This document shows, one piece after another, positions 16,749-25,353 of a stretch of 64,000 nucleotides of DNA. Position numbers and translations under genes: made by a program. The notes under the pieces are model-generated. The model saw only the letters and a program-made list of their open reading frames with translations, did no database searches and was not told where the DNA came from. This DNA comes from Pseudovibrio exalbescens DSM 16456. GTDB lineage: Bacteria > Pseudomonadota > Alphaproteobacteria > Rhizobiales > Stappiaceae. The stretch is from the NCBI RefSeq assembly GCF_000422785.1, contig NZ_AUGS01000001.1, positions 1 through 64,000 on the forward strand, read 5' to 3'. How positions within the stretch are numbered: position 1 is the stretch's first letter; the number at the start of each line of letters is the position of its first letter.

Positions 16749-18101
16749 TTACTCCGCTGCAACCTGTTGCTGAAGCTGCGAAACAGTGGTGGACGGCAGA
16801 GAAATCCGGCCTGACTCGTTTTCAACGGTCCAGGGGCGGCGCACCCCGCCCAAGGCTTCCGCAACGGCCAGACCTGCTTGCAGTCCATCCTCGTGAAAAC
16901 CGTGTCCAAAATAGGCGCCACAAAACCATGTGCGGTTGTGGCCCTGCAATTCCCAAAGGCTAGATTGCGCATTCATTGCGGCAGTGTCAAACAGTGGGTG
17001 ACTGTAGACGAAGCTGCGCAGTACCGAGCCTTCCGCCGGTTGATGCGTTGGGTTCAAAGTCACGAATAGATCCTGATCGCAGCTCAAATTTTGCAGCCGG
17101 TTCATCCAGTAGGTCACGCAGAGATCGCCGGGGCATTGAGCCGTGTCGGTGCGTTTGATGTAGTTCCAGCTTGACCATGCGCGCCGCGCTCGCGGCATCA
17201 ACGATGGATCCGTGTGCAGGAGCGCAACGTTCTTCTGGTACTGTATGGCTCCCAGCAACGCTCTTTCGCGATCACTCACGCCCAGCTTTCCGCTTTCCAG
17301 AAGGCGCAAGGCCTGATCCGAGTGGGTTGCCACGACAAGGTGATCGAACCGCTCGCTCTCGCCATCCCGATCCACCAGCTCAATGAAACCTGGCATCCTG
17401 TTTACGTGCTCTATCGTTGCGTTCAGTCTGACGCCTCCGGATATGCCTGCGGCCAAACGGTCAACGTAGTTTTTGCTGCCGCCGGAAACCGTGCGCCATT
17501 GCGGGCGATCCTTGAATTGAATAAGGCCATGGTTCTGGCAGAACCCAATGAAACTCTTGAATGGAAAGGCCAGCATGCGTTCAGCCGGCATGGACCAGAT
17601 TGCAGCTCCCATGGGAATGAGATGGTCATGAATGAAACCGGATGAGTATCTCTGGTCTTCCAGATACTGAGAAAGGGTATAGGTGGTCGGTTTGCGCTGT
17701 GCGTCCTGCGCAGCTTCAGTGTAAAACCGACGGATGTCACTCAAGATGCTCCAAAACCGTGGCCGTACTAGATTGCGGCGTTGAGCGAACAATCCATTCA
17801 GACCTGTGCCTGAGTATTCAAATCGCCCTTCGTCCGATGACACAGCGAAAGACATATCCGAGTTCTCGGTTCGGACCGATATGTGTTGGAACAGTGCTGT
17901 CAAATTTGGGTAGGTTTGTTCGTTGTAGACAATGAACCCCGTATCGACGGGCACCACTTTGCCCCCAACCTCCACAAGCTGGGTGTTGGAGTGGCCGCCA
18001 AGACGGTCATCCTTCTCGAAGAGCGTTACGTCATGTTGCTTGGATAAAAGCCATGCGGCTGACAAACCCGAAATACCTGACCCGATAACAGCAATCTTCA
18101 T
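16749..18101 (-). CDS. FAD-dependent oxidoreductase (amine-oxidase/desaturase fold)
   Basis: 450 residues from the ATG (MKIAVIGSGISGLSAAWLL); a GTG two codons upstream is possible. It has an N-terminal FAD dinucleotide fold with GSGISGLSAA and DRLGGHSNT, VPVDTGFIVYNEQTYPNL, and a C-terminal FAD segment (FCGAYFGHGFHEDGLQAGLAVAEALGG). It belongs to the flavin-containing amine oxidase/phytoene-desaturase-like group found with DUF1365 and CFA synthases. It leads a four-gene operon from an ECF-type promoter divergent from rpoE. Possible roles are fatty-acid desaturation or furan formation (UfaD-like), or cyclopropene formation; unresolved. Confidence 0.85.
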   Translation of the reverse strand: MKIAVIGSGISGLSAAWLLSKQHDVTLFEKDDRLGGHSNTQLVEVGGKVVPVDTGFIVYNEQTYPNLTALFQHISVRTENSDMSFAVSSDEGRFEYSGTGLNGLFAQRRNLVRPRFWSILSDIRRFYTEAAQDAQRKPTTYTLSQYLEDQRYSSGFIHDHLIPMGAAIWSMPAERMLAFPFKSFIGFCQNHGLIQFKDRPQWRTVSGGSKNYVDRLAAGISGGVRLNATIEHVNRMPGFIELVDRDGESERFDHLVVATHSDQALRLLESGKLGVSDRERALLGAIQYQKNVALLHTDPSLMPRARRAWSSWNYIKRTDTAQCPGDLCVTYWMNRLQNLSCDQDLFVTLNPTHQPAEGSVLRSFVYSHPLFDTAAMNAQSSLWELQGHNRTWFCGAYFGHGFHEDGLQAGLAVAEALGGVRRPWTVENESGRISLPSTTVSQLQQQVAAE

Positions 18102-18131
18102 TGACACTTGTTCCCTAATTTCAATCTGTTA

Positions 18132-18161
18132 TTCCTATGGGGGTTTGTGCTTATTGGATCA
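18132..18161 (-). promoter_or_regulatory. Candidate ECF promoter of the oxidoreductase-DUF1365-CFA operon
   Basis: Reverse strand TGATCC (18161-18156), 18-base spacer, TAGGAA (18137-18132); the ATG is 31 bases further on. Divergent from the rpoE promoter. Confidence 0.65.
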
Positions 18162-18185
18162 CTTCGAACCTATTTCGTTTTGATT

Positions 18186-18215
18186 TGATCCATGGAGCGC
18201 TGTCACGCGTAACAA
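18186..18215 (+). promoter_or_regulatory. Candidate autoregulated ECF promoter of rpoE-chrR
   Basis: TGATCC (18186-18191), 18-base spacer, TAACAA (18210-18215). It closely follows the TGATCC-N18-TA form known for Rhodobacter RpoE (ECF11). The start codon is about 30 bases downstream. Confidence 0.7.
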
Positions 18216-18245
18216 CAAAGTGTTCGAGCATCATAGGATGAAAAC

Positions 18246-18851
18246 GTGCCCTATCACCAACGAGAAATTGAGGATTCGGGCGGCAGGGGGGCAGTGGTGA
18301 ACCCCAACCGTTTAAGTCAGGTTCTCTCGTCGTTTAGTGAAACGCAGGATCGTGGGGCTTTTCGCGAGCTATACGATTATTATGGCCCGCGATTGAAACA
18401 ATTCTATATGAAGTCGGGCACAGACGAGGCAACTGCAGAAGAGATGGTGCAGGAAACCTTCGTGTTGGTTTGGCGCAAAGCGCACCTATACGACGTAACG
18501 AAGGCGGCTGCATCCACATGGATCTTCACAATTGCCCGAAATCACCGGATTGATCGGATCCGTCGCGAAAAAAGGTTTGTATCTAAAGATGAACATTATT
18601 TTGAGACGGAGCTCGTTGCGGAAGGGGATCAGGATGAAAATGTTGATCAGCCCAAGATGTCTTCGATCATCCAAAAGGCGTTGGCAGAATTGCCAGCTAA
18701 TCAAGCTGAGCTAGTAAAGCTGTCGTTTTACGAAGAAGTGACACATGCGGAGATTGCGAGCCGTTTGCAATTGCCGCTGGGCACAGTGAAATCGAGACTT
18801 AGACTGGCATTTGGGCGGCTGAGGAAGAAACTGGCAGAGTTTGAGACATGA
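18246..18851 (+). CDS. rpoE: ECF sigma factor, RpoE/SigK type partnered with ChrR
   Basis: 201 residues from a GTG after AGGA; a GTG at 18297, behind a GGGGGG run, is an alternative. Region 2 spans about 30-100 (FRELYDYYGPRLKQFYM, EEMVQETFVLVWRKAHLYD, STWIFTIARNHRIDRIRRE) and region 4 about 135-195 (LPANQAELVKLSFYEEVTHAEIASRLQLPLGTVKSRLRLAFGRLRKKL). It directs RNA polymerase to TGATCC-N18-TA promoters when freed from the anti-sigma encoded next, whose start overlaps its stop. The self-promoter at 18186 implies autoregulation. By analogy with Rhodobacter sphaeroides, the trigger is singlet oxygen. Confidence 0.9.
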   Translation: MPYHQREIEDSGGRGAVVNPNRLSQVLSSFSETQDRGAFRELYDYYGPRLKQFYMKSGTDEATAEEMVQETFVLVWRKAHLYDVTKAAASTWIFTIARNHRIDRIRREKRFVSKDEHYFETELVAEGDQDENVDQPKMSSIIQKALAELPANQAELVKLSFYEEVTHAEIASRLQLPLGTVKSRLRLAFGRLRKKLAEFET

Positions 18852-19507
18852 TCAATCACCATATCAGTGATGAAATGCTCATGAGTTATGCGGCTGGTGC
18901 CTTGTCTGAGGGGGCAAGCCTGTTTGTAGCCAGCCACATTCACATGTGCAAGAAATGTGCGCAGCGCGTCTTCACGGCGGAAGCTGTGGGCGGGGCACTG
19001 GTCGACGATCTGGATGGGGTGCCAATGACATCCTGCGGGTTTGACGACCTAATGGCGCGTATCGAGTCGGAAGAGCAGGTCTCGGCAAGCCAGAATGATA
19101 TTCTGGTAGAGCCAGAGTTGAACCATATTCCAGAGCCTTTGCAGTTGCTACTGGGTAAGGATTACAAGGATCTGCCCTGGAAGAGCGTGGCACCGGGTGT
19201 GAAGCAGTTCATCCTGCCGGTTGGCGGGAATCGTGGCGAGAAAACACGACTATTGAAGTTGTCGCCCGGGTTTGTCACCCCTGAACATAGCCACAAGGGG
19301 TACGAGCTCACCATGGTACTTCAGGGGTCATTCTCTGATGAGAGCGGACGGTACAAACTCGGTGATGTACAGGAAGCAGATGGTGAAATTGATCACCAGC
19401 CTATTGCTGATACAGACGAGGACTGCATTTGTCTGGTTTACACAGACGCGCCTCTGGAGTTCAAAGGCGTATTAAATCGGATGCTTCAGCCCTTCTTTGG
19501 GATCTGA
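18848..19507 (+). CDS. chrR: ChrR-type zinc anti-sigma factor with cupin domain
   Basis: 219 residues. The N-terminal zinc anti-sigma domain has ligands H5, H30, C34 and C37 (H-x3-C-x2-C), the ChrR spacing. The C-terminal cupin (about 100-205) holds metal-ligand candidates in TPEHSHKGYELT and the His of EIDHQP. In Rhodobacter, ChrR holds RpoE inactive and the cupin is needed for the response to singlet oxygen. The start overlaps the sigma stop by four bases (ATGA). A terminator follows at 19526. Confidence 0.93.
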   Translation: MINHHISDEMLMSYAAGALSEGASLFVASHIHMCKKCAQRVFTAEAVGGALVDDLDGVPMTSCGFDDLMARIESEEQVSASQNDILVEPELNHIPEPLQLLLGKDYKDLPWKSVAPGVKQFILPVGGNRGEKTRLLKLSPGFVTPEHSHKGYELTMVLQGSFSDESGRYKLGDVQEADGEIDHQPIADTDEDCICLVYTDAPLEFKGVLNRMLQPFFGI

Positions 19508-19525
19508 CGGTATTGATGACACAGG

Positions 19526-19560
19526 AAAAAGCCCGGCTGCACAACCAGCCGGGCTTTTTT
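19526..19560. terminator. Bidirectional terminator between chrR and BCCT gene
   Basis: AAAAA-GCCCGGCTG, six-base loop, CAGCCGGGC-TTTTTT. A runs on one side and T runs on the other allow it to work for both convergent genes. Confidence 0.9.
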
Positions 19561-19568
19561 GTTGAGCC

Positions 19569-21221
19569 TCAGGACTTCTTTGCCGGAAGACGCGGTTCAC
19601 TGCTCAGCCCCGAAATCAGGGAGAAACATGCAAGCAGCAATACAATAGCGAAGGGGAAGCCGGTAGAGACCGACATGGCCTGCAGCGCGGTCAGGCCGCC
19701 ACCAACCAACAGCGCAATTGCAACCAACCCAACGAAGATCACCCAGAAGACCCGCTGTGTCAGCGGTGCGTTGACCTTGCCGCCGGCTGTGATCGTATCG
19801 ATCACCAGGGAACCGGAGTCAGACGATGTGACAAAGAAGACAATCACGAGCGTAATGCCGATGAGTGAAGTCAACTGAGCCCATGGCAGAATGTTGAGCA
19901 TTTCGAACAGGCGCAGCTCCACGGAGGCGTCAAAGATCGCTTGTTCACCCCCCAGAACTGCTAGGTCGATGGCCGAATTGCCGAAAATGGTCATCCAGAG
20001 GATGGAAACGACAGAGGGAACCAGCAATACACTGACGATAAACTCGCGCACTGTTCGGCCGCGGCTGACGCGAGCGATGAACATGCCCACAAACGGTGAC
20101 CAGGAAATCCACCAGGCCCAGTAGAACGAAGTCCAGCCTTGGCGGAATTGATCGTCCTCACGGCCAAACGGCGCGGCAAGAGCCGGCAGATGCTCCAGAT
20201 AAGCCGTCATGTTGTCAAAGAAGCTGGTAATCAGGTGCCACGTCGGTCCGACCAAGATCATGAAAAGGGCTAGCATGGCAGCGAGCAACATGTTGATTTC
20301 GGAAAGACGCTTCACGCCTGCATCAAGCCCGGCCACGACAGAGGCCATGGCGATGGCACTGATGCCGATGACCAGCATGATCTTTACGAGGCTTGTCGGC
20401 TCAATGCCAAACAGATACTGCAGCCCGGCAGTTGCTTGTTCAGCGCCCAGCCCCAGCGAGGTGGCCAGCCCTGAGAGGGTTGCGAATACGGCCAGAATAT
20501 CAATGATGTGGCCAGGCCAGCCCCAAATCTTTTCGCGGAAGATCGGATAGAAGATAGAACGAAACGTGAGAGGCAGGCCCTTGTTGTAAGCGAAAAGCGC
20601 CAGAGACAGCCCGACAATGGCGTATACCCCCCACGGGTGTAGCGCCCAATGGAAAATCGTTGCCGCCATGCTGAGGCGCGTCGCTTCTGCAACATTGCCA
20701 GCTGCGCCACCTAAAGGTGCCCAGTCCGTCCGGCCCGCTTCACCGTAAACAACCCCGTCAATTGCGCTGGAGTAATGAGAAATGGGTTCGGATACACCAT
20801 AGAAAATCAACCCGATACCCATGCCGGCGGCAAAGAGCATTGAAAACCAGCCGATGTAGCCAAAGTCGGGCACCGCCTTGCGTCCGCCAATGCGGATGCG
20901 ACCCAACGGCGAGATGGCAATGCCCAAGGCAAGCACGACGAAAACATTGCCAGCGAGCAGGAAGAACCAGTCGAAATTCGAGGTCAACCAAACGCGCACG
21001 CCTGAGAATACGGGGCCGACACTGTCATGAAACAGCAGAACTGCCGCTACAAAACTGATCACCACCAAGCCAGAAATAGGGAAAACCGGCTGGTGAATGT
21101 CCAGGCCGAAGGGGCCGATTCTGGTTCTGACGTTGTCCTGTCCGACCTCGTAGTCTGTATCAATGATCGAAACTGCTCCGTCCGGAGCTGGAATTGCGTC
21201 TGTACCGGTAATATCGGTCAT
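19569..21221 (-). CDS. BCCT-family betaine/choline-type transporter
   Basis: 550 residues from the ATG (MTDITGTDAIPAPDG). Twelve membrane helices, with family signatures AAGMGIGLIFYGVSEP (glycine-rich helix), HWALHPWGVYAIVGLSLALFAYNKGLP and WAWWISWSPFVGMFIARVSRGRTVREF. Members bring in glycine betaine, choline, carnitine or DMSP by sodium or proton symport. The N-terminal tail is about 50 residues; the C-terminal tail is short, so a long osmosensing tail as in BetP is absent. Substrate not decidable. Convergent with chrR; nothing shows that it belongs to the ECF regulon. Confidence 0.9.
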   Translation of the reverse strand: MTDITGTDAIPAPDGAVSIIDTDYEVGQDNVRTRIGPFGLDIHQPVFPISGLVVISFVAAVLLFHDSVGPVFSGVRVWLTSNFDWFFLLAGNVFVVLALGIAISPLGRIRIGGRKAVPDFGYIGWFSMLFAAGMGIGLIFYGVSEPISHYSSAIDGVVYGEAGRTDWAPLGGAAGNVAEATRLSMAATIFHWALHPWGVYAIVGLSLALFAYNKGLPLTFRSIFYPIFREKIWGWPGHIIDILAVFATLSGLATSLGLGAEQATAGLQYLFGIEPTSLVKIMLVIGISAIAMASVVAGLDAGVKRLSEINMLLAAMLALFMILVGPTWHLITSFFDNMTAYLEHLPALAAPFGREDDQFRQGWTSFYWAWWISWSPFVGMFIARVSRGRTVREFIVSVLLVPSVVSILWMTIFGNSAIDLAVLGGEQAIFDASVELRLFEMLNILPWAQLTSLIGITLVIVFFVTSSDSGSLVIDTITAGGKVNAPLTQRVFWVIFVGLVAIALLVGGGLTALQAMSVSTGFPFAIVLLLACFSLISGLSSEPRLPAKKS

Positions 21222-21628
21222 TATGCCTCTTTTTTGCGCAGCGGGGACACTCAATGGGAGAGGCGTCACACCAGTTTCGCTTGCCGAAATCTCGGGCGAA
21301 ACATCGCGCGTTCTGTTTGTTTCCAGCGGTGGTCAAAGCGCAGGCACAATACAACAATACCCAGCACGCATGGTGCCAGTTTCACCTCCACCGAGGAGAC
21401 TGGAAGTTGTATTGCAAAATCCGCAGCCCGACCTGAGGACCGCTTTTGTTTCTTGGGTGTTGTGGCTGGCGCTGCCCCACCCGACTGAAAGCGTTTTATG
21501 CGCCTGAATCAAAGACTTGCAGCATAAGAGAAGCCTTTGAGAAATCTGTTGTATGGTGCTTTCGAGGATATTGGGTACTCCTCGCGAAAGCGTCGGTCAA
21601 TAGTGCTAATACGTAGAACGGACGCCGA

Positions 21629-21650
21629 AAATAAGTAGTATAACTTATTT
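21629..21650. repeat. Inverted repeat in intergenic region
   Basis: AAATAAGT - six-base spacer - ACTTATTT, perfect arms. Could be an operator for the BCCT gene; no regulator identified. Confidence 0.4.
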
Positions 21651-21786
21651 GATGCCACAAGGTCGCAGGGCCTTGACGATGCTTCTGGGCCACGAAATGT
21701 GGTGGTTTCGTGTCAACGACGTGTAAAATTCTACGTGAACTAATTTACTGATCATAATTAGGTTTTTTAATCATGTCGGATTTGAT

Positions 21787-21809
21787 CTCAACCTGGCGAG
21801 CAGGTTGAG
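21787..21809. repeat. Strong hairpin in intergenic region
   Basis: CTCAACCTG - GCGAG - CAGGTTGAG, nine perfect pairs, no T run directly after. May be part of an unannotated small RNA or a long leader. Confidence 0.4.
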
Positions 21810-22032
21810 GTTGAGTAATTTTTGACGGCACCTTGATAGGTGGCATCGGGCCGAAAATTGATATGATTTTTTTTAGGAAATCGTGATGTTGCACTCATGT
21901 TGATGACCAAATTCAGCCAAAATTGAGAGAATCTTTGACTATGCGTTTAAGGAGGTGGGGCCGTCCCTCATTCGCAGTAAACGAACAGATCCTGTAGGTT
22001 TTCTGCTAGGTTTTGTATTTATACCGATGAGT

Positions 22033-22062
22033 TGATCCTGTTTACTGTGCTCTGCGTACCGC
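22033..22062 (+). promoter_or_regulatory. Candidate ECF promoter of the photolyase gene
   Basis: TGATCC (22033-22038), 18-base spacer, TACCGC (22057-22062). The -10 is the weakest of the set. A start of transcription near 22069 supports the GTG start at 22091 over an earlier GTG at 22064. Confidence 0.5.
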
Positions 22063-22090
22063 TGTGAAGAAAACAACGAGAAGTGTTGGC

Positions 22091-23647
22091 GTGCAGATTG
22101 TTTGGTTCAAGAAAGATCTCAGGATCACTGACCATCGCCCTTTGATCGAGGCGATGCAGCATGGCACCGTCTTGCCGCTGTATGTGGCGGAACCGGAGTT
22201 GTGGCAACAGCCTGATGCCTCGGAGCGCCAATGGTGTTTTGTTAAGGAGTGCTTGAAGGAACTTGACGGGGACCTGCGCAAATTGGGGCAGGGGCTCATT
22301 CTGCGTATTGGGTCGGTGACCGATGTTCTGGATGAACTCAAAATGTCTTGTGGTGTTGCCGGAGTTTGGGCCCATGAAGAAACCGGCAATGGTTGGAGTT
22401 TTGCCCGGGATCGCACGGTATCCGCATGGTGTCGGTTGAATGGGGTGCGATTTCATGAGTTCCCGCAGACCGGTGTGATCCGGGGGCTATCCAGCCGGGA
22501 TGGGTGGGCGCGCAAGTGGGACCGCTTCATGAGGGCGGACATTTTACCAGCACCCAAGACCCTCGAGCCTGTGCTTGATGAGCCGTTTCACCTCCCGACT
22601 GCTGCGGATTTGGGGTTGGAAGAAGATTTTTGCCCAGGCCGACAGCGCGGCGGCCGTCGAGAGGGACAGCGAATACTGTCATCTTTTTTGGCGGAGCGGG
22701 CGGGGCCATATCGCCGTTCGATGTCCAGCCCCTTGAGCGCTGAAAGACATTGTTCGCGCTTGTCGCCTTATCTGGCCTATGGGTGTGTTTCCATGCGTGA
22801 GGTTGCGCAAGCGACCTGGGGACGTCAAAGGGAATTAAAAGAACAGGCGAACCCACCTCAAGGGTGGAGAGGGTCTCTGTCTTCCTTCGCGGGGCGGCTG
22901 CATTGGCATTGTCACTTCATGCAGAAACTTGAGGATGCCCCTTCCATCGAGTTTAAAAATCTCCATCCGGCATATGATGGGCTGCGTGATGTGAGCAACG
23001 AATCTGTATTGGCGGCATGGTCTGCTGGGCAGACAGGATTTCCGTTCGTGGATGCCTGTATGCGTTATCTGCGCCATGGCGGCTGGGTGAACTTCCGGAT
23101 GCGGGCCATGTTGATGGCGTTCGCGAGCTATCACTTGTGGCTTAACTGGCGGGAGCCGGGCCTTCATCTGGCACGACAGTTCGTGGATTATGAACCGGGT
23201 ATTCACTGGCCGCAGGTGCAAATGCAATCGGGCACCACGGGCATCAATACTGTCCGTGTCTACAATCCCGTCAAACAGGGCTATGATCAGGATGGCGGTG
23301 GCGAGTTTGTTCGCCGGTGGGTTCCCGAACTGGCTGCGGTTCCCACATCGTTCATTCATGAGCCCTGGAAGTGGGAGGAGGCGTCGTCAATTCTGGACAA
23401 GAGCTATCCAGTTCCGATCGTTGACCACATGTCGGCTGCGAAGGCAGCTCGGCAGAAAATATGGGCGCTGCGCAAGAGTGAAGAATTCAAGCTGCGTTCG
23501 GCTGCCATTCAGACCAAACATGGCAGCCGAAAAAGCGGGTTAGCGCAGGTGCAGCAGAAACCCAAGGCCAGTAGGCGCAAAGCCGAGACACGGGGCGGGG
23601 ATGGTGGTCAGATGTCGTTCTTGTTTGACGGCCCCAATCAATCTTGA
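22091..23647 (+). CDS. phr: Deoxyribodipyrimidine photolyase (cryptochrome/photolyase family)
   Basis: 518 residues from a GTG (VQIVWFKKDLRITDHRP), the usual family start. Antenna-binding alpha/beta domain about 1-130; FAD-binding helical domain about 195-450, with SPYLAYGCVSMREV, FAGRLHWHCHF, TGFPFVDACMRYLRHGGWVNFRMR and YNPVKQGYDQDGGGEFVRRWVPEL. It uses blue light to split cyclobutane pyrimidine dimers; a cryptochrome role cannot be excluded. The last 60 residues are basic and probably disordered. An ECF promoter candidate lies just upstream. The 3' end overlaps the convergent Fe-S photolyase by ten bases. Confidence 0.88.
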   Translation: MQIVWFKKDLRITDHRPLIEAMQHGTVLPLYVAEPELWQQPDASERQWCFVKECLKELDGDLRKLGQGLILRIGSVTDVLDELKMSCGVAGVWAHEETGNGWSFARDRTVSAWCRLNGVRFHEFPQTGVIRGLSSRDGWARKWDRFMRADILPAPKTLEPVLDEPFHLPTAADLGLEEDFCPGRQRGGRREGQRILSSFLAERAGPYRRSMSSPLSAERHCSRLSPYLAYGCVSMREVAQATWGRQRELKEQANPPQGWRGSLSSFAGRLHWHCHFMQKLEDAPSIEFKNLHPAYDGLRDVSNESVLAAWSAGQTGFPFVDACMRYLRHGGWVNFRMRAMLMAFASYHLWLNWREPGLHLARQFVDYEPGIHWPQVQMQSGTTGINTVRVYNPVKQGYDQDGGGEFVRRWVPELAAVPTSFIHEPWKWEEASSILDKSYPVPIVDHMSAAKAARQKIWALRKSEEFKLRSAAIQTKHGSRKSGLAQVQQKPKASRRKAETRGGDGGQMSFLFDGPNQS

Positions 23648-25170
23648 AGGGTAGCCAAAAAAGCCTCTGCCGTTTGCAAGTAGTCCTTTTGCTTTTCCGG
23701 AGCCATGCGGGCCCATGTTCGGTATACCTGCGCAAGCCGTGGATTTTGTTGGAGCTTGGCGGCGTTTCGTTGCAGGAAGTGCCAGTACAGTGAATTGAAA
23801 GGGCATGCGTTCGGCCCCGTTTTCTTGTTTACGGAGTACCGGCAGCTGTCGCAGTAGTTCGACATCTTCTTTATGTAATTGCCGCTGGCTGCATACGGTT
23901 TGGAAGCCAGCAGACCGCCATCGGCAAACTGGCTCATGCCCAAGGTATTGGGTAGCTCTACCCATTCATAGGCATCCGCATAAACCGCCAGATACCATTC
24001 ATGGATTTGTTTGGGTTCCACACCAACAAGCATGGCGAAGTTTCCCGTGATCATCAGGCGCTGGATGTGGTGGGCATAGGCATGGTGCTTTGTTTGCCCG
24101 ATTGCTTGACTGAGGCAATGCAGGTCCGTTTCCGCTGTCCAGTAGAACCATGGCAGGTTTCGGTTTGCGTCCAGGGCGTTTTCGTCTACGTAGCCAGGCA
24201 TTTTGAGCCAATAGATGCCGCGAATGTATTCCCGCCAACCGATGATTTGTCGGATGAACCCTTCCACGCAGTTCAGGGGCGCGTGCCCTTCATGGTAGGC
24301 GTGTTCCGCTTTGCGGCATATCTCCAGCGGTGACAGCAAGCCGCTGTTCAAGTACTGCGCGAGCAGGGAATGGTACAAGAACGGCTCGTCAGTAAGCATG
24401 GCATCTTGATAGTCGCCAAATAGGGGCAGGGCTTCCTCGATAAAGTGATCCAGCGCTTTCAGGGCATCTTCGCGGGTGACCGCATACCAAAACGGTTGCA
24501 GATCACCGAAGTTGTCGGCAAATCGAGCTTCCACCAGGTCAAGCACCTCACGTGTTATCGTGTCAGGTGAGACCTTGAACGGTTGTGGCATGAACAGGCT
24601 GTCGGAAGCCGGTTTGCGGTTTTCCTGATCGAAGTTCCATTGGCCGCCTTCGGGCTCGCTGCCGGCCATCAGCAGACCCGTTTTGCGGCGCATTTCGCGA
24701 TAGAAATACTCCATGCGCAGTTGCTTGCGGCCTTTGGCCCAGCTACGGAACTCGGTGTGGCTGCAAACGAACCGGGTATCCGGTCTGATCTCCAAATCGC
24801 ACGAAAGATCCTCTGCCAGTTCCTTGAAGGCTTGCAGAAGTCGCCACTCGCCCGGTTCGGTAAGAACGATGTGCTCGGGCTGGTAGTCGGCTGCCAACCT
24901 CTTGACTTCGCCGACAAGGTCGCCGGTGTTGTGTGCATCGTCATAGCGGGTGTAAGCAATATGCCAGCCCATGTCCTCCAGCGCCTTGGCATGGTGACGC
25001 ATGGCGCTGAAGATGTACGCAATCTTCTTTTTGTGATGGCCAACATATGACGCTTCTGTGTGCACCTCCGCCATGACCACCAAGGAGGTCGCCTTGTCCA
25101 TACCTTCAAGGCTGGACATGTCAGGGCTTAGTTGATCACCGAGCATGACGATAAGGTGCGATATGGACAC
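23638..25170 (-). CDS. Fe-S bacterial (6-4) photolyase/cryptochrome (PhrB/CryB type)
   Basis: 510 residues from a GTG with AGGAGAG upstream. N-terminal DPRP domain (LIVMLGDQLSPDMSSLEG...) and C-terminal FAD domain. The four iron-sulfur ligands are C352, C440, C443 and C456. Their spacing of 88, 3 and 13 is exactly that of C350, C438, C441 and C454 in Agrobacterium PhrB. HAYAHHIQRLM carries the two histidines needed for (6-4) repair. It should repair (6-4) photoproducts with FAD and a lumazine antenna; relatives such as Rhodobacter CryB also regulate photosynthesis genes. Convergent with the other photolyase and divergent from an SDR gene. Confidence 0.92.
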   Translation of the reverse strand: MSISHLIVMLGDQLSPDMSSLEGMDKATSLVVMAEVHTEASYVGHHKKKIAYIFSAMRHHAKALEDMGWHIAYTRYDDAHNTGDLVGEVKRLAADYQPEHIVLTEPGEWRLLQAFKELAEDLSCDLEIRPDTRFVCSHTEFRSWAKGRKQLRMEYFYREMRRKTGLLMAGSEPEGGQWNFDQENRKPASDSLFMPQPFKVSPDTITREVLDLVEARFADNFGDLQPFWYAVTREDALKALDHFIEEALPLFGDYQDAMLTDEPFLYHSLLAQYLNSGLLSPLEICRKAEHAYHEGHAPLNCVEGFIRQIIGWREYIRGIYWLKMPGYVDENALDANRNLPWFYWTAETDLHCLSQAIGQTKHHAYAHHIQRLMITGNFAMLVGVEPKQIHEWYLAVYADAYEWVELPNTLGMSQFADGGLLASKPYAASGNYIKKMSNYCDSCRYSVNKKTGPNACPFNSLYWHFLQRNAAKLQQNPRLAQVYRTWARMAPEKQKDYLQTAEAFLATLQD

Positions 25171-25293
25171 GGGTTGGCTCTCCTGTTGGTCCGCTTGAGG
25201 GAGAGGATAGGGCGCTGTGGTTGGATTTCCGTTGACGTGTTACGCAATTCTTGTCGTACGGCAGGGATAGAGCTTTGCTATTCAAAGGTTTTT

Positions 25294-25323
25294 TGATCTT
25301 CTGCGCGAAAGTGGTCGTATCAA
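25294..25323 (+). promoter_or_regulatory. Candidate ECF promoter of SDR gene
   Basis: TGATCT (25294-25299), 18-base spacer, TATCAA (25318-25323). One -35 mismatch from the other four; the ATG is 31 bases downstream. Confidence 0.5.
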
Positions 25324-25353
25324 GTGGTGCTTGCACAGGGAAAGGATCGGACC

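Larger units (their letters stand above)
21222..22090. other. Long non-coding interval between BCCT and photolyase genes
   Basis: 869 bases in which I see no gene with a start signal or a recognisable product. Left part mixed, 21700-21900 AT-rich. It contains a perfect 8-base inverted repeat (21629-21650), a 9-base hairpin (21787-21809) and, at the right end, an ECF-type promoter (22033). A small RNA or a decayed gene is possible but unsupported. Confidence 0.5.
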
